Shown: positions 55,551-64,000 of the stretch, in pieces | How positions within the stretch are numbered: the stretch's first letter is position 1 | Layout of the letters: every line of letters begins with the position of its first letter | Assembly (NCBI GenBank): GCA_937928165.1 | Contig: CALFVT010000015.1 | Span: forward strand, 1 to 64,000 | Length of the DNA stretch: 64,000 nucleotides | Direction of reading: 5' to 3' | Source: an uncultured Caulobacterales bacterium | GTDB lineage: Bacteria > Pseudomonadota > Alphaproteobacteria > Caulobacterales > Maricaulaceae | The notes under the pieces: generated by a model | Databases searched by the model: none | What the model was told of the DNA's origin: nothing | Seen by the model: the letters and a program-made list of their open reading frames with translations, nothing else | Program-made: the position numbers and the translations under genes

Positions 55551-58500
55551 ATGAAGCGTACTTTATTATTGGCATCAAGCGTTGCTGTTCTTGCCGCACC
55601 TACTATTGCTCAGGAGTTACCACCTGGCAATCCACTTCCCGGCGAATGTTTTGCTCGGGTTATCGTTCCGGCTCAATATGAGATTTCAACAGAGCAAGTC
55701 GTTCTGCGCCAATCTAGCGAAGAGCTACGGAAAATACCGGGGCGGTTTGAAACCGTCACTGAGCAAGTGCTTGTTCAAGAAGCAAGTTACGAAATTGTTC
55801 CTGTAGGCTCAGCGCCGGGAACACGTCTTGTTCCAGGCCGCGGTGTCCTCAAAGTCACGGTTGACGGAACGACTTATACACTCGACTCCTCCAGAAATAT
55901 TTTAAATGCTACGGGCGCACGCATCGGAACAGTTGATGAGTCCGGCAACCTCGTTGGTACAAATGGTAACATCATTGCACGCGGAGCTGTTGATCCGCTC
56001 TCCCTTATCGGAATTGGGTCTGGCACAACGACCTCACTTGCTATTGGCGGCAATACATACCGCGTCGCATCTGACCGCACTGTGTTCAATAGCTCCGGCA
56101 CACGCATTGGTACAATCGATGCGGGCGGCAATATCGTTCGCTCTGGCGGCGCTGTCATTGCCCGTAATGCCGTTAATTCATATGCTAATTCGGCAGGCCG
56201 TGTTTCAAACGCAGCGCTTCCGACATATCGTACAGTGACAGAAACTGTTGTTGTTCAAGAGGCCTCAACAGAAATTATCACAATCCCGCCCGTTTACGGA
56301 ACAACAACAGAAACCGTCGTGGTTCAGCCCCAATCTGTTGAGTATTCCGTCGTTCCGGCCGAATATGAAAGCTACCAAGACACGATTGTTGTCCAAGAAG
56401 CGTCAAGCGAGCTTGTAACCGTTCCAGCATCTTTTGAGACTGTGACCGACACGGTTGTGGTTCAAGAAGCCTCAACTGAGCTTGTGACCATCCCGGCCAC
56501 ATTTGAGACAGTCACTGAAACTGTCCTCGTGCAGCCCGAATCAGTCACTTACGAAACAATCCCTGCTGTTTATGAAACAGTGACAGAGAATGTGACGGTT
56601 AAAGAAGCCAGCACAGAGCTTGTGACCATTCCGGCCACATATGAAACTGTCACGAATACAGCTGTTGTTCAGGAACCTTCAACAGAGCTTATCGCTGTCC
56701 CGCCTGTTTACGAAACTGTAACGGACACTGTTGTGGTTCAGGAAGCCTCAACTGAGCTTGTCACTATTCCGCCTGTCTTTGAAACGGTAACTGAAACCGT
56801 TGTCGTACAGCCGCAGACTGTGACTTATGAAACAATCCCAGCTGTCTTTGAAACTGTTGATGAAGTCATCGTAGTTCAAGAAGCCTCAACAGAGCTCGTC
56901 ACCTCGCCGCCTGTTTATGAAACAGTCGCCGACACAGTTGTCGTGCAGCCTGTATCATCTGCCCTTGAAACCGTTCCGCCCGTTTTTGAAACAGTGTCTG
57001 AAACCGTCGTGGTTCAAGAAGCGTCAACAGAACTTGTCACTATTCCAGCGGTTTATGAAACTGTAACCGACACGGTTGTGGTTCAGCCGCAATCTGTCGA
57101 TTACCAAGTTGTTCCGGCCGAATATGAAACATATCAAGAGACTCTTGTTGTCCAAGAGGCTTCAACAGAGCTTGTAACAATTCCGCCTGTATTTGAAACA
57201 GTCACCGATACGGTTGTCGTGCAGCCACAATCTGTTGAATATACAGTCATACCGCCGGTTTATGAAACCGTTGGCGAAACAGTTGTTGTCCAAGAGGCTT
57301 CGACAGATCTTGTCACGATCCCGCCGGTTTATGAAACAGTCACAGACACGGTTGTTGTTCAGCCGCAAACTGTTGAATATACAGTCATCCCGCCGGTTTA
57401 TGAAACCGTCGGTGAAACTATCATCGCTCAAGAAGCGTCAACTGAGCTTGTAACCATTCCGGCCACATATGAAACTGTGACCGACACCGTTGTGGTTCAA
57501 CCCCAATCAGTTGAATATGTCAGCGTTCCAGCTGTGTTTGAAACGGTTGAAGAGCCCGTTATCGTTCAAGAAGCCTCGACAGAGCTTGTGACTGTACCGC
57601 CTGTCTATGAGACCGTCACAGACACAGTTGTCGTTCAGCCGCAAACTGTTGAATATATTGTCACGCCGCCGGTTTATGAAACCGTCCAAGAAACAATGGT
57701 TGTTCAAGAAGCATCTACTGACCTTGTAACAATTCCGGCAACGTTTGAAACCGTTACAGAAACTGTTGTGGTGCAGCCACAATCTGTCACTTACGAAACT
57801 ATTCCGGCTGTGTTTGAAACTGTCGCAGAAACGATTGTTGTTCAAGAAGCCTCAACAGAGCTTGTGAACATCCCGCCTGTTTTTGAAACTGTGAACGAAA
57901 CCTTCGTCGTGCAGCCGCAATCTGTGACCTATGAAGTCGTTCCGCCTGTTTACGAAACAGTTGACGTTCCTGTTGTTGTTCAAGAAGCAACCACAGAGCG
58001 CGTAACCGTACCGGCTGTTTATGAAACAGTCACGGACACCGTTGTTGTTCAGCCGCAAACCGTTGAATATGCTGTCGTTCCAGCAGAATATGAAACCTAT
58101 CAAGACACAGTGGTTGTCCAAGAAGCCTCAACAGAGCTTGTGACAATCCCGCCTGTGTTTGAAACTGTTTCAGAAACAGTTGTGGTACAGCCACAATCTG
58201 TCACTTATGAGAGCCTTCCAGCGACATTTGAGACTGTGTCTGACACCGTTGTTGTCCAAGAAGCCTCAACAGAGCTTGTGACAATCCCGCCAGTGTTTGA
58301 AAACGTCACAGAAACGGTTGTCGTACAGCCGCAAACTGTTGAATATGTTAGCGTCCCTGCGGTTTATGAAACAGTTGGCGAAACGATTGTGGTTCAAGAG
58401 GCCTCAACAGAGCTTGTAACGATCCCGCCCGTCTTTGAGACTGTGACCGAAACTGTTGTGGTTCAGCCGCAATCTGTCACATATCAAACTGTTCCTGCGG

Positions 58501-61500
58501 AATTTGAAACAGTTGCTGAAACGATTGTCGTTCAAGAAGCCTCAACAGAGCTTGTCACTGTGCCGCCTGTCTTCGAAACTGTGACAGAAACCGTTGTCGT
58601 ACAGCCGCAATCTGTCACTTATGAAAGCGTTCCAGCGACCTATAGAACTGTTTCCGACACAATCACGGTTCAAGAAGCGTCTACAGAGCTCGTCACTGTG
58701 CCGCCTGTGTTTGAAAACGTCACTGAAACCGTTGTTGTGACGCCGCAAACCGTCACATATGAAACGATCCCGGCTGTGTATGAGACCGTTGAAGAGCCTA
58801 TTGTTGTTCAAGAAGCCTCTAGCGAGCTTGTCACAATTCCGGCGACATTCACGACAGTGACCGAAACGGTTGTTGTTCAAGAAGCCTCAACAGAGCTTGT
58901 GGCTGTTCCGGCTGTTTATGAAACCGTTGACGAAACAGTTGTTGTTCAAGAAGCCTCAACAGAGCTTGTCACAATCCCGCCTGTCTATGAGACCGTAACG
59001 GACACTGTTGTGGTTCAGCCGCAATCTGTTGAATATAGCGTTATTCCAGCCGAATATGAGACTTATCAGGACACAGTTGTGGTCCAAGAAGCCTCAACAG
59101 AGCTCGCCTCTGTTCCGCCGGTCTATGAGACCGTAACAGAAACTGTTGTGGCGCAAGAGGCCTCAACAGAACTTGTCACAATTCCAGCCGTGTTTGACAC
59201 AGTGACGGAAACTGTTGTTGTCAAAGAAGCGACCACAGAGCTTGTCGCTGTTCCGCCAACATTCAAGACTGTAACAGATCTTGTCGTCGTTCAGCCTGAA
59301 ACCGTTGATTACAGCGTTGTCCCGGCTGAATTTGAGACTTATCAAGACACAATTGTGGTTCAAGAAGCCTCAACAGAGCTTGTCCCTGTTCCGGCAACTT
59401 ACACAACTGTGACAGAAACAATCGTCGCCCAAGAAGCCTCGACTCAACTTGTAGCTATTCCGCCTGTCTATGAGACGGTCACAGAAACTATTGTGGTTCA
59501 GCCTGAAACGGTTGAATATGTCACGGTTCCTGCGAAGTTTGAAACACGTACAGAGTCATATGTTGCCCAAGATGCTGCTGAACAATTAGTTGTTATCCCG
59601 GCGACTTATGAAACTGTGACGGATGTTGTTGTCAAGCAAGAGGCCTCAACTCGTCTTGAGATCATCCCGGCCACTTACAGAACAGAAACACAAACCATTG
59701 TTGTCCAAGAAGCGGGCATTGATATTGACGTCATCCCGGCTGTTTACGAAACACGTTCAGAGCAGGTTCTTATCTCACCGGCCCGTGAAGAGTGGAAGCC
59801 AGGCTCACAAGCGATTAACTCCGGCGCCTTCCGCGGCGGCCAAATTAGCAATCAGACACGAGGTCAATTTACGGTCTTTAATGGTATTTCTGATCAAGTC
59901 GTCGAATCAACACAAACAATCGTGGCGCAAACGGGTGAAATCCTTTGCCGCGTCTTAATCCCGGCTCAGTATAAAACCATCACCAAGCGGGTTGTTAAAA
60001 CGCCTGCCCGTACGGTGGAGCGCACAATACCGGCTGTGACGAAGCAAGTCACCCGCCGCGTGGTCGACACCGAAGCCACTGTTCGCGAAATCGCAATCCC
60101 GCCTGTGACAGAAAGCGTTACACGCCGTGTTGTCAGAACACCGTCTCGGGTTATGTCCTACGCAGAAGCCAGCACAGCTGGACTTCTTGACCGGGCCCAA
60201 GGCCTGCGTAATGGCTCTGCCATCCGCGGATTTGTCGATAGCGATAGAAATGGTGCGGATGACCGCGACGGACTTTCACGCGCTGCCGCTACCGCTGCTG
60301 ACCGCGACGGAAAACGACGCGGTGCAGGTGACTTCGGCCAGAAGATCGGTAATTACTCAACAAAAGTTATTGCCGAGCAAGCCCGCGTTGTTGAACGTGT
60401 GATCCCTGCGGTCACAAAGCAAATCACGCGCCGCGTTGTGAAAACGCCGGCTCAGACACAAGAACGGGTTGTCCCGGCGCAAACACAAACTGTGACGCGC
60501 CGTGTTGTTGACCGTCCTGCGTCGACACAAGAGCGGGTTATTCCGGCTGTCACGAAAACAGAGACACGCCGCCGCGTTAAAACGCCGTCCCGCGTTGTCG
60601 AGCGCGTCATTCCGGCTGTCACACGTTCTGTTGAACGCCGCGTTGTTGACCGCCCTGCCTCTACGCAAGAGCGCGTCATTCCGGCTGTCACGAAGACGGA
60701 AACACGCCGCGTTGTGAAAACACCGGCGCAAACGCAAGAACGCGCTATTCCGGCTGTCACCCAGCAAGTCACGCGCCGCGTCGTCAAAACACCGGCCGCG
60801 ACGGTTGAACGTACAGTTCCGGCTGTGACAAAAACCGAAGCCCGCCGCCGGATTAAAAATCCAGCCCGGACTGTGGAACGTGTTATTCCGGCTGTGACGA
60901 AACAAGTGTCACGCCGCATTGTTAAAACACCGGCTCAAACTGTTGAGAAGGTCATCCCTGCGGTCACGCAAACACGTCAGCGCCGCGTTGTGAAAACGCC
61001 GGCTACGACTGTTGAGCGCGTGATTCCAGCGGTAACGCAGCAAATTACACGCCGCGTTGTTGACCGCCCTGCATCGACACAAGAACGGGGTATCCCGGCG
61101 GTCACGAAGCTTGAAGCGCGCCGCGTCATTAAAACGCCGGCCCGCACAGTAGAGCGCGTTGTTCCAGCCGTCACCAAACAGGTGACACGCCGCGTCGTGA
61201 AAACACCAGCCACTGTTTCAGAGCGGGTTATCCCGGCTGTCACAAAGGTGGAAACACGCCGCGTGATCGACACACCGGCCTCTACGGTTGAACGGGTGAT
61301 CCCAGCTGTCACAAAGCAGGTCACGCGCCGCGTCGTGCGAACACCGGCTCAAACGCAAGAGCGCGTGATCCCGGCTGTCACAAAGCAGGAAACTCGCCGC
61401 GTTGTGAAAAACCCGGCCCGCACGATTGAACAGGTCGTTCCGGCCGTCACAAAGCAAGTGTCTCGCCGCGTTGTGAAAACGCCGGCTCAGGTGCAAGAGC

Positions 61501-64000
61501 GGACTATTCCAGCCGTCACAAAGCAGGAAACTCGCCGCGTCATTAAGACACCAGCCAGCACTGTTGAGCGCGTTGTTCCTGCTGTCACAAAACAGGTGAC
61601 ACGCCGCGTGGTCAGAACACCGGCCCAAACACAAGAGCGGGTTATCCCGGCTGTGACTAAGGTGGAAACACGCCGCGTCGTTAAAGACCCTGCCCGTACA
61701 GTGGAGCGCGTTGTTCCGGCTATCACAAAGCAGGTCTCTCGCCGCGTCGTCAGAACACCGGCCCAGACACAAGAGCGTGTGGTTCCGGCCATCACGAAAA
61801 CAGAAGCGCGCCGCCGGATCAAAAACCCAGCCCGCACTGTGGAACGTGTTGTGCCTGCGGTCACAAAACAGGTGACCCGCCGCATCGTGAAAACACCGGC
61901 TCAGTCCATCGAGAAGGTCATTCCAGCCATCACCAAGCTTGAAACGCAGCGTGTTGTGAAAACGCCGGCGCGGACGATTGAAAAAGTCATCCCAGCCGTC
62001 ACAAAATCTGTGTCTCGCCGCGTTGTGAAAACACCAGGCCAAACGCAAGAGCGCGTTATCCCGGCTGTCACAAAGCAGGAAACACGCCGCGTCGTTCGCA
62101 CTCCGGCTCAAACCATCGAGAAGGTTGTTCCAGCGATTACAGCGCAAGTCACGCGCCGCGTCGTGAAAACACCGGCTCAAGTCCAAGAACGCAGCGTGCC
62201 TGCGGTCACAAAACTTGAGCAGCGCCGCGTCATTAAAACGCCGGCTCAGACGGTTGAACGGGTGATCCCGGCTATCACAAAGCAAGTGTCTCGCCGCATC
62301 GTGAAAACACCAGCTCAAGTCCAAGAACGCGGTATTCCTGCGGTCACAAAGCTTGAAGCGCGCCGCGTTGTCAGAACACCTGCATCAACAGTTGAACGGG
62401 TTATCCCAGCTGTGACGAAACAGGTCACACGCCGCATCGTGAAAACACCGGCCACTGTTCAAGAACGTACAGTTCCTGCCGTCACAAAGCTCGATCAGCG
62501 CCGCGTGATTAAAACACCGGCTCAGACGGTTGAGCGTGTTGTTCCGGCCATCACAAAGCAGGTTTCGCGCCGCATTGTGAAAACACCGGCTCAAGTTCAA
62601 GAGCGCGGCGTTCCTGCCGTGACAAAAACTGAAGAGCGCCGCGTCATTAAAACACCGGCTCAGACAGTTGAACGGGTCATCCCAGCTGTGACGAAACAGG
62701 TTACGCGCCGTATCGTCAGAACGCCGGCTCAGACACAAGAACGCGGCATTCCTGCAGTGACAAAAACAGAAGCGCGCCGCCGTATTAAAAATCCAGCCCG
62801 CACTGTGGAACGGGTTATCCCGGCTGTCACAAAACAGGTCTCTCGCCGTATTGTGAAGACACCGGCTCAGGTTCAAGAGCGGTCAATCCCTGCGGTTACG
62901 AAACAAGTTCAGCGCCGTATTGTCAGAACGCCAGCGCAAGCTGTCGAGCGGACAATCCCAGCCGTCACGAAACAGGAAACACGCCGTATTGTGAAAGCGC
63001 CTGCGACTGTCTCTGAACGGACAATCCCAGCCGTCACCAAAGTTGAGAAACGCCGCGTAATCAAAACCCCTGCCCGTACGGTAGAGCGTGTTGTCCCAGC
63101 TGTAACAGCAACTGTGTCCCGCCGCGTTGTGAGAACGCCGGCTCAGGTCCAAGAACGGGTTATCCCAGCTGTCTCTAAGCAGGTTCAGCGCCGCATCGTT
63201 AGAACGCCGGCCCAGGTTCAGGAACGTGCCGTTCCAGCCCGGACCAAAGCGGTCTCACGTCAGGTGGTGAAAACACCGGCTCAAGTGCAAGAACGGGTCA
63301 TCCCAGCTGTCACGCGCCCCGTTGAGCGCCGCGTTGTGAAAACACCGGCACGGACTGTGGAACGTGTTGTTCCGGCTGTGACGAAACAAGTGTCTCGCCG
63401 CGTTGTGAAGACCCCAGCTCAGGTTCAAGAGCGGGTTATTCCAGCCGTAACGAAGCAAGTGTCTCGCCGCGTTGTGAGAAACCAGGCGGCTGCGCAAGAG
63501 CGGAGCATCCCGGCTGTCACAAAAACAGAAACACGCCGCCGGATTAAAAATCCAGCCCGTACCGTCGAACGCGTCATTCCAGCTGTCACACGTGAAGTCA
63601 CACGCCGCGTTGTTCAAACGCCGGCGCGGACGGAAGAGCGCGTTATTCCTGCGGTCACAAAGACAATCACACGCCGTGTGGTTGATCGCCCGGCCGCAAC
63701 GGAACGCCGCCTCATCCCGGCTGTTTACAACACAGTTGAAGTTCGCCGTCAGGCCGACGCAGCCCGTGTAGAAACAAGCGTGATCCCGGCTGAATATGGC
63801 ACCATTGAGAAGCGCACACAGATTTCACCTGAGAAAGCCGAATGGCGTCAGGTTCTCTGTGAAGCCAATGCCAACTCAACTGTGATCTCGGCTATTCAGC
63901 GTGCGCTGAAGACCCAAGGTTACTACCAAGGTACAATCGACGGTGTTCTCGGTCAGCAGACCTATAACGCTGTCGAGCAGTTCCAAACGGCCCGTAGCCT
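55551..64000 (+). CDS. Giant exported repeat protein, PG-binding C-terminus
   Basis: The ATG at 55551 follows GGGGG and opens a frame that runs off the window: 2816 codons with no stop. Residues 1-20 are a signal peptide (MKRTLLLASSVAVLAAPTIA). C33 sits in GECFARVIVPAQYE. Residues about 75-215 hold an internal duplication (GARIGTVDESGNLV / GTRIGTIDAGGNIV). Then come an acidic zone of 23-residue repeats (about 225-1405), a link with C1466 in CRVLIPAQY, and a basic zone (about 1466-2725) interrupted at 1535-1605. A peptidoglycan-binding-1 domain starts after C2770 (ALKTQGYYQGTIDGVLGQQT). From memory, a short version of this layout (YETVTEQV then TVTRRVVKTPA, then PG-binding) occurs in OmpA-type envelope proteins; the expansion is the novelty. 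Likely an envelope-spanning or surface stalk. Confidence 0.92.
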   Translation, partial: MKRTLLLASSVAVLAAPTIAQELPPGNPLPGECFARVIVPAQYEISTEQVVLRQSSEELRKIPGRFETVTEQVLVQEASYEIVPVGSAPGTRLVPGRGVLKVTVDGTTYTLDSSRNILNATGARIGTVDESGNLVGTNGNIIARGAVDPLSLIGIGSGTTTSLAIGGNTYRVASDRTVFNSSGTRIGTIDAGGNIVRSGGAVIARNAVNSYANSAGRVSNAALPTYRTVTETVVVQEASTEIITIPPVYGTTTETVVVQPQSVEYSVVPAEYESYQDTIVVQEASSELVTVPASFETVTDTVVVQEASTELVTIPATFETVTETVLVQPESVTYETIPAVYETVTENVTVKEASTELVTIPATYETVTNTAVVQEPSTELIAVPPVYETVTDTVVVQEASTELVTIPPVFETVTETVVVQPQTVTYETIPAVFETVDEVIVVQEASTELVTSPPVYETVADTVVVQPVSSALETVPPVFETVSETVVVQEASTELVTIPAVYETVTDTVVVQPQSVDYQVVPAEYETYQETLVVQEASTELVTIPPVFETVTDTVVVQPQSVEYTVIPPVYETVGETVVVQEASTDLVTIPPVYETVTDTVVVQPQTVEYTVIPPVYETVGETIIAQEASTELVTIPATYETVTDTVVVQPQSVEYVSVPAVFETVEEPVIVQEASTELVTVPPVYETVTDTVVVQPQTVEYIVTPPVYETVQETMVVQEASTDLVTIPATFETVTETVVVQPQSVTYETIPAVFETVAETIVVQEASTELVNIPPVFETVNETFVVQPQSVTYEVVPPVYETVDVPVVVQEATTERVTVPAVYETVTDTVVVQPQTVEYAVVPAEYETYQDTVVVQEASTELVTIPPVFETVSETVVVQPQSVTYESLPATFETVSDTVVVQEASTELVTIPPVFENVTETVVVQPQTVEYVSVPAVYETVGETIVVQEASTELVTIPPVFETVTETVVVQPQSVTYQTVPAEFETVAETIVVQEASTELVTVPPVFETVTETVVVQPQSVTYESVPATYRTVSDTITVQEASTELVTVPPVFENVTETVVVTPQTVTYETIPAVYETVEEPIVVQEASSELVTIPATFTTVTETVVVQEASTELVAVPAVYETVDETVVVQEASTELVTIPPVYETVTDTVVVQPQSVEYSVIPAEYETYQDTVVVQEASTELASVPPVYETVTETVVAQEASTELVTIPAVFDTVTETVVVKEATTELVAVPPTFKTVTDLVVVQPETVDYSVVPAEFETYQDTIVVQEASTELVPVPATYTTVTETIVAQEASTQLVAIPPVYETVTETIVVQPETVEYVTVPAKFETRTESYVAQDAAEQLVVIPATYETVTDVVVKQEASTRLEIIPATYRTETQTIVVQEAGIDIDVIPAVYETRSEQVLISPAREEWKPGSQAINSGAFRGGQISNQTRGQFTVFNGISDQVVESTQTIVAQTGEILCRVLIPAQYKTITKRVVKTPARTVERTIPAVTKQVTRRVVDTEATVREIAIPPVTESVTRRVVRTPSRVMSYAEASTAGLLDRAQGLRNGSAIRGFVDSDRNGADDRDGLSRAAATAADRDGKRRGAGDFGQKIGNYSTKVIAEQARVVERVIPAVTKQITRRVVKTPAQTQERVVPAQTQTVTRRVVDRPASTQERVIPAVTKTETRRRVKTPSRVVERVIPAVTRSVERRVVDRPASTQERVIPAVTKTETRRVVKTPAQTQERAIPAVTQQVTRRVVKTPAATVERTVPAVTKTEARRRIKNPARTVERVIPAVTKQVSRRIVKTPAQTVEKVIPAVTQTRQRRVVKTPATTVERVIPAVTQQITRRVVDRPASTQERGIPAVTKLEARRVIKTPARTVERVVPAVTKQVTRRVVKTPATVSERVIPAVTKVETRRVIDTPASTVERVIPAVTKQVTRRVVRTPAQTQERVIPAVTKQETRRVVKNPARTIEQVVPAVTKQVSRRVVKTPAQVQERTIPAVTKQETRRVIKTPASTVERVVPAVTKQVTRRVVRTPAQTQERVIPAVTKVETRRVVKDPARTVERVVPAITKQVSRRVVRTPAQTQERVVPAITKTEARRRIKNPARTVERVVPAVTKQVTRRIVKTPAQSIEKVIPAITKLETQRVVKTPARTIEKVIPAVTKSVSRRVVKTPGQTQERVIPAVTKQETRRVVRTPAQTIEKVVPAITAQVTRRVVKTPAQVQERSVPAVTKLEQRRVIKTPAQTVERVIPAITKQVSRRIVKTPAQVQERGIPAVTKLEARRVVRTPASTVERVIPAVTKQVTRRIVKTPATVQERTVPAVTKLDQRRVIKTPAQTVERVVPAITKQVSRRIVKTPAQVQERGVPAVTKTEERRVIKTPAQTVERVIPAVTKQVTRRIVRTPAQTQERGIPAVTKTEARRRIKNPARTVERVIPAVTKQVSRRIVKTPAQVQERSIPAVTKQVQRRIVRTPAQAVERTIPAVTKQETRRIVKAPATVSERTIPAVTKVEKRRVIKTPARTVERVVPAVTATVSRRVVRTPAQVQERVIPAVSKQVQRRIVRTPAQVQERAVPARTKAVSRQVVKTPAQVQERVIPAVTRPVERRVVKTPARTVERVVPAVTKQVSRRVVKTPAQVQERVIPAVTKQVSRRVVRNQAAAQERSIPAVTKTETRRRIKNPARTVERVIPAVTREVTRRVVQTPARTEERVIPAVTKTITRRVVDRPAATERRLIPAVYNTVEVRRQADAARVETSVIPAEYGTIEKRTQISPEKAEWRQVLCEANANSTVISAIQRALKTQGYYQGTIDGVLGQQTYNAVEQFQTARS
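56223..59770 (+). repeat. Acidic 23-residue (69-bp) repeat zone
   Basis: About 50 copies alternating two flavours: VVVQEASTELVTIPPVFETV-TET and VVVQPQSVEYTVIPPVYETV-GET. Lys and Arg are nearly absent while Glu, Thr and Val dominate, so net charge is strongly negative. At DNA level the copies differ mainly at third positions, which suggests old tandem duplication followed by drift. Confidence 0.93.
59946..63730 (+). repeat. Basic 23-residue (69-bp) repeat zone
   Basis: About 50 copies of RRVVKTPAQTQERVIPAV-TKQET and variants (KNPARTVERV, DRPASTQERV). Arg and Lys dominate. The unit length equals that of the acidic zone, and the shared positions (VV at 1-2, A6, T8, IP at 13-14) show common descent. 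It is interrupted once, at about 60150-60370, by a non-repeat insert with the calcium-loop-like DSDRNGADDRDG. Confidence 0.93.

Noticed and set aside
57162-63617. Many long minus-strand and off-frame open frames, up to 368 residues
   Set aside because: They copy the repeat period in another frame (runs of RDNP, NNAA, CDSR) and vanish outside the repeats; they are shadows of the giant gene.
56223-63730. CRISPR array
   Set aside because: The 69-bp periodicity keeps one reading frame for thousands of bases and has no unique spacers.

Overview
The window reads as chromosome of a moderate-GC alphaproteobacterium, most likely a marine member of the Hyphomonadaceae/Maricaulales group. That placement is inferred from gene order and protein style, not from a search. 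Supporting signs are the alphaproteobacterial-type serC followed by serA, the ruvCAB-ybgC-tolQRAB-pal-cpoB-tilS-ftsH-folP block, the coiled-coil protein/zapA/6S RNA/5-FCL/ymdB block, and the many small lipoproteins.

Layout. 1-495: no convincing gene. 496-4680 (minus): a TPP riboswitch heads a run of histidine-phosphatase lipoprotein, YbjN-like protein, DUF3800 protein, thiC and a small membrane protein. 4.9-12.1 kb: a metallo-beta-lactamase-fold protein, a BLUF photosensor, a 2OG-Fe(II) oxygenase, two tandem membrane-protein paralogues with an XRE regulator, a GumN/TraB lipoprotein, an acyltransferase and an esterase. 12.2-20.7 kb: serC-serA-purA, a second YbjN-like protein, an EamA transporter and thiD. 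20.7-21.3 kb: a GIY-YIG gene between two ~86-bp direct repeats. 21.3-36.7 kb (mostly minus): folP, ftsH, tilS and the Tol-Pal cluster, then a 2.8-kb insertion of small unknown genes, then ybgC, ruvB, a T4-PNK-like phosphatase, ruvA and ruvC. 36.8-39.7 kb: two related secreted proteins interleaved with a family of tandem candidate small RNAs whose hairpin loops are C-rich and complementary to Shine-Dalgarno sequences. 39.7-46 kb: yebC, an XRE/DUF2975 pair, two exported proteins, ymdB, 5-FCL, 6S RNA, zapA and its coiled-coil partner. 46.2-50.2 kb: glycolytic gap-pgk-fba and an FKBP lipoprotein. 50.2-55.4 kb: a TadG-like VWA protein, an M16 peptidase and a HAD phosphatase. 55551 to the end: one giant exported repeat protein, still open at the window edge.

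Two items stand out. The first is the small-RNA array (four units at 38.8-39.7 kb and a probable fifth at 37.7 kb). Its units share an upstream dyad TCAC-N16-GTGA, a promoter-like element and three hairpins with CCUCC-type loops, resembling the anti-SD 'cuckoo' RNAs of other Alphaproteobacteria. The second is the giant protein (at least 2816 residues). An acidic repeat zone is followed by a basic one with the same 23-residue period, and a peptidoglycan-binding domain is beginning at its C-terminus.

The housekeeping genes form recognisable modules: thiamine synthesis (thiC, thiD), serine synthesis (serC, serA), glycolysis, Holliday-junction processing (ruvABC), envelope integrity (Tol-Pal, ftsH) and division (zapA).
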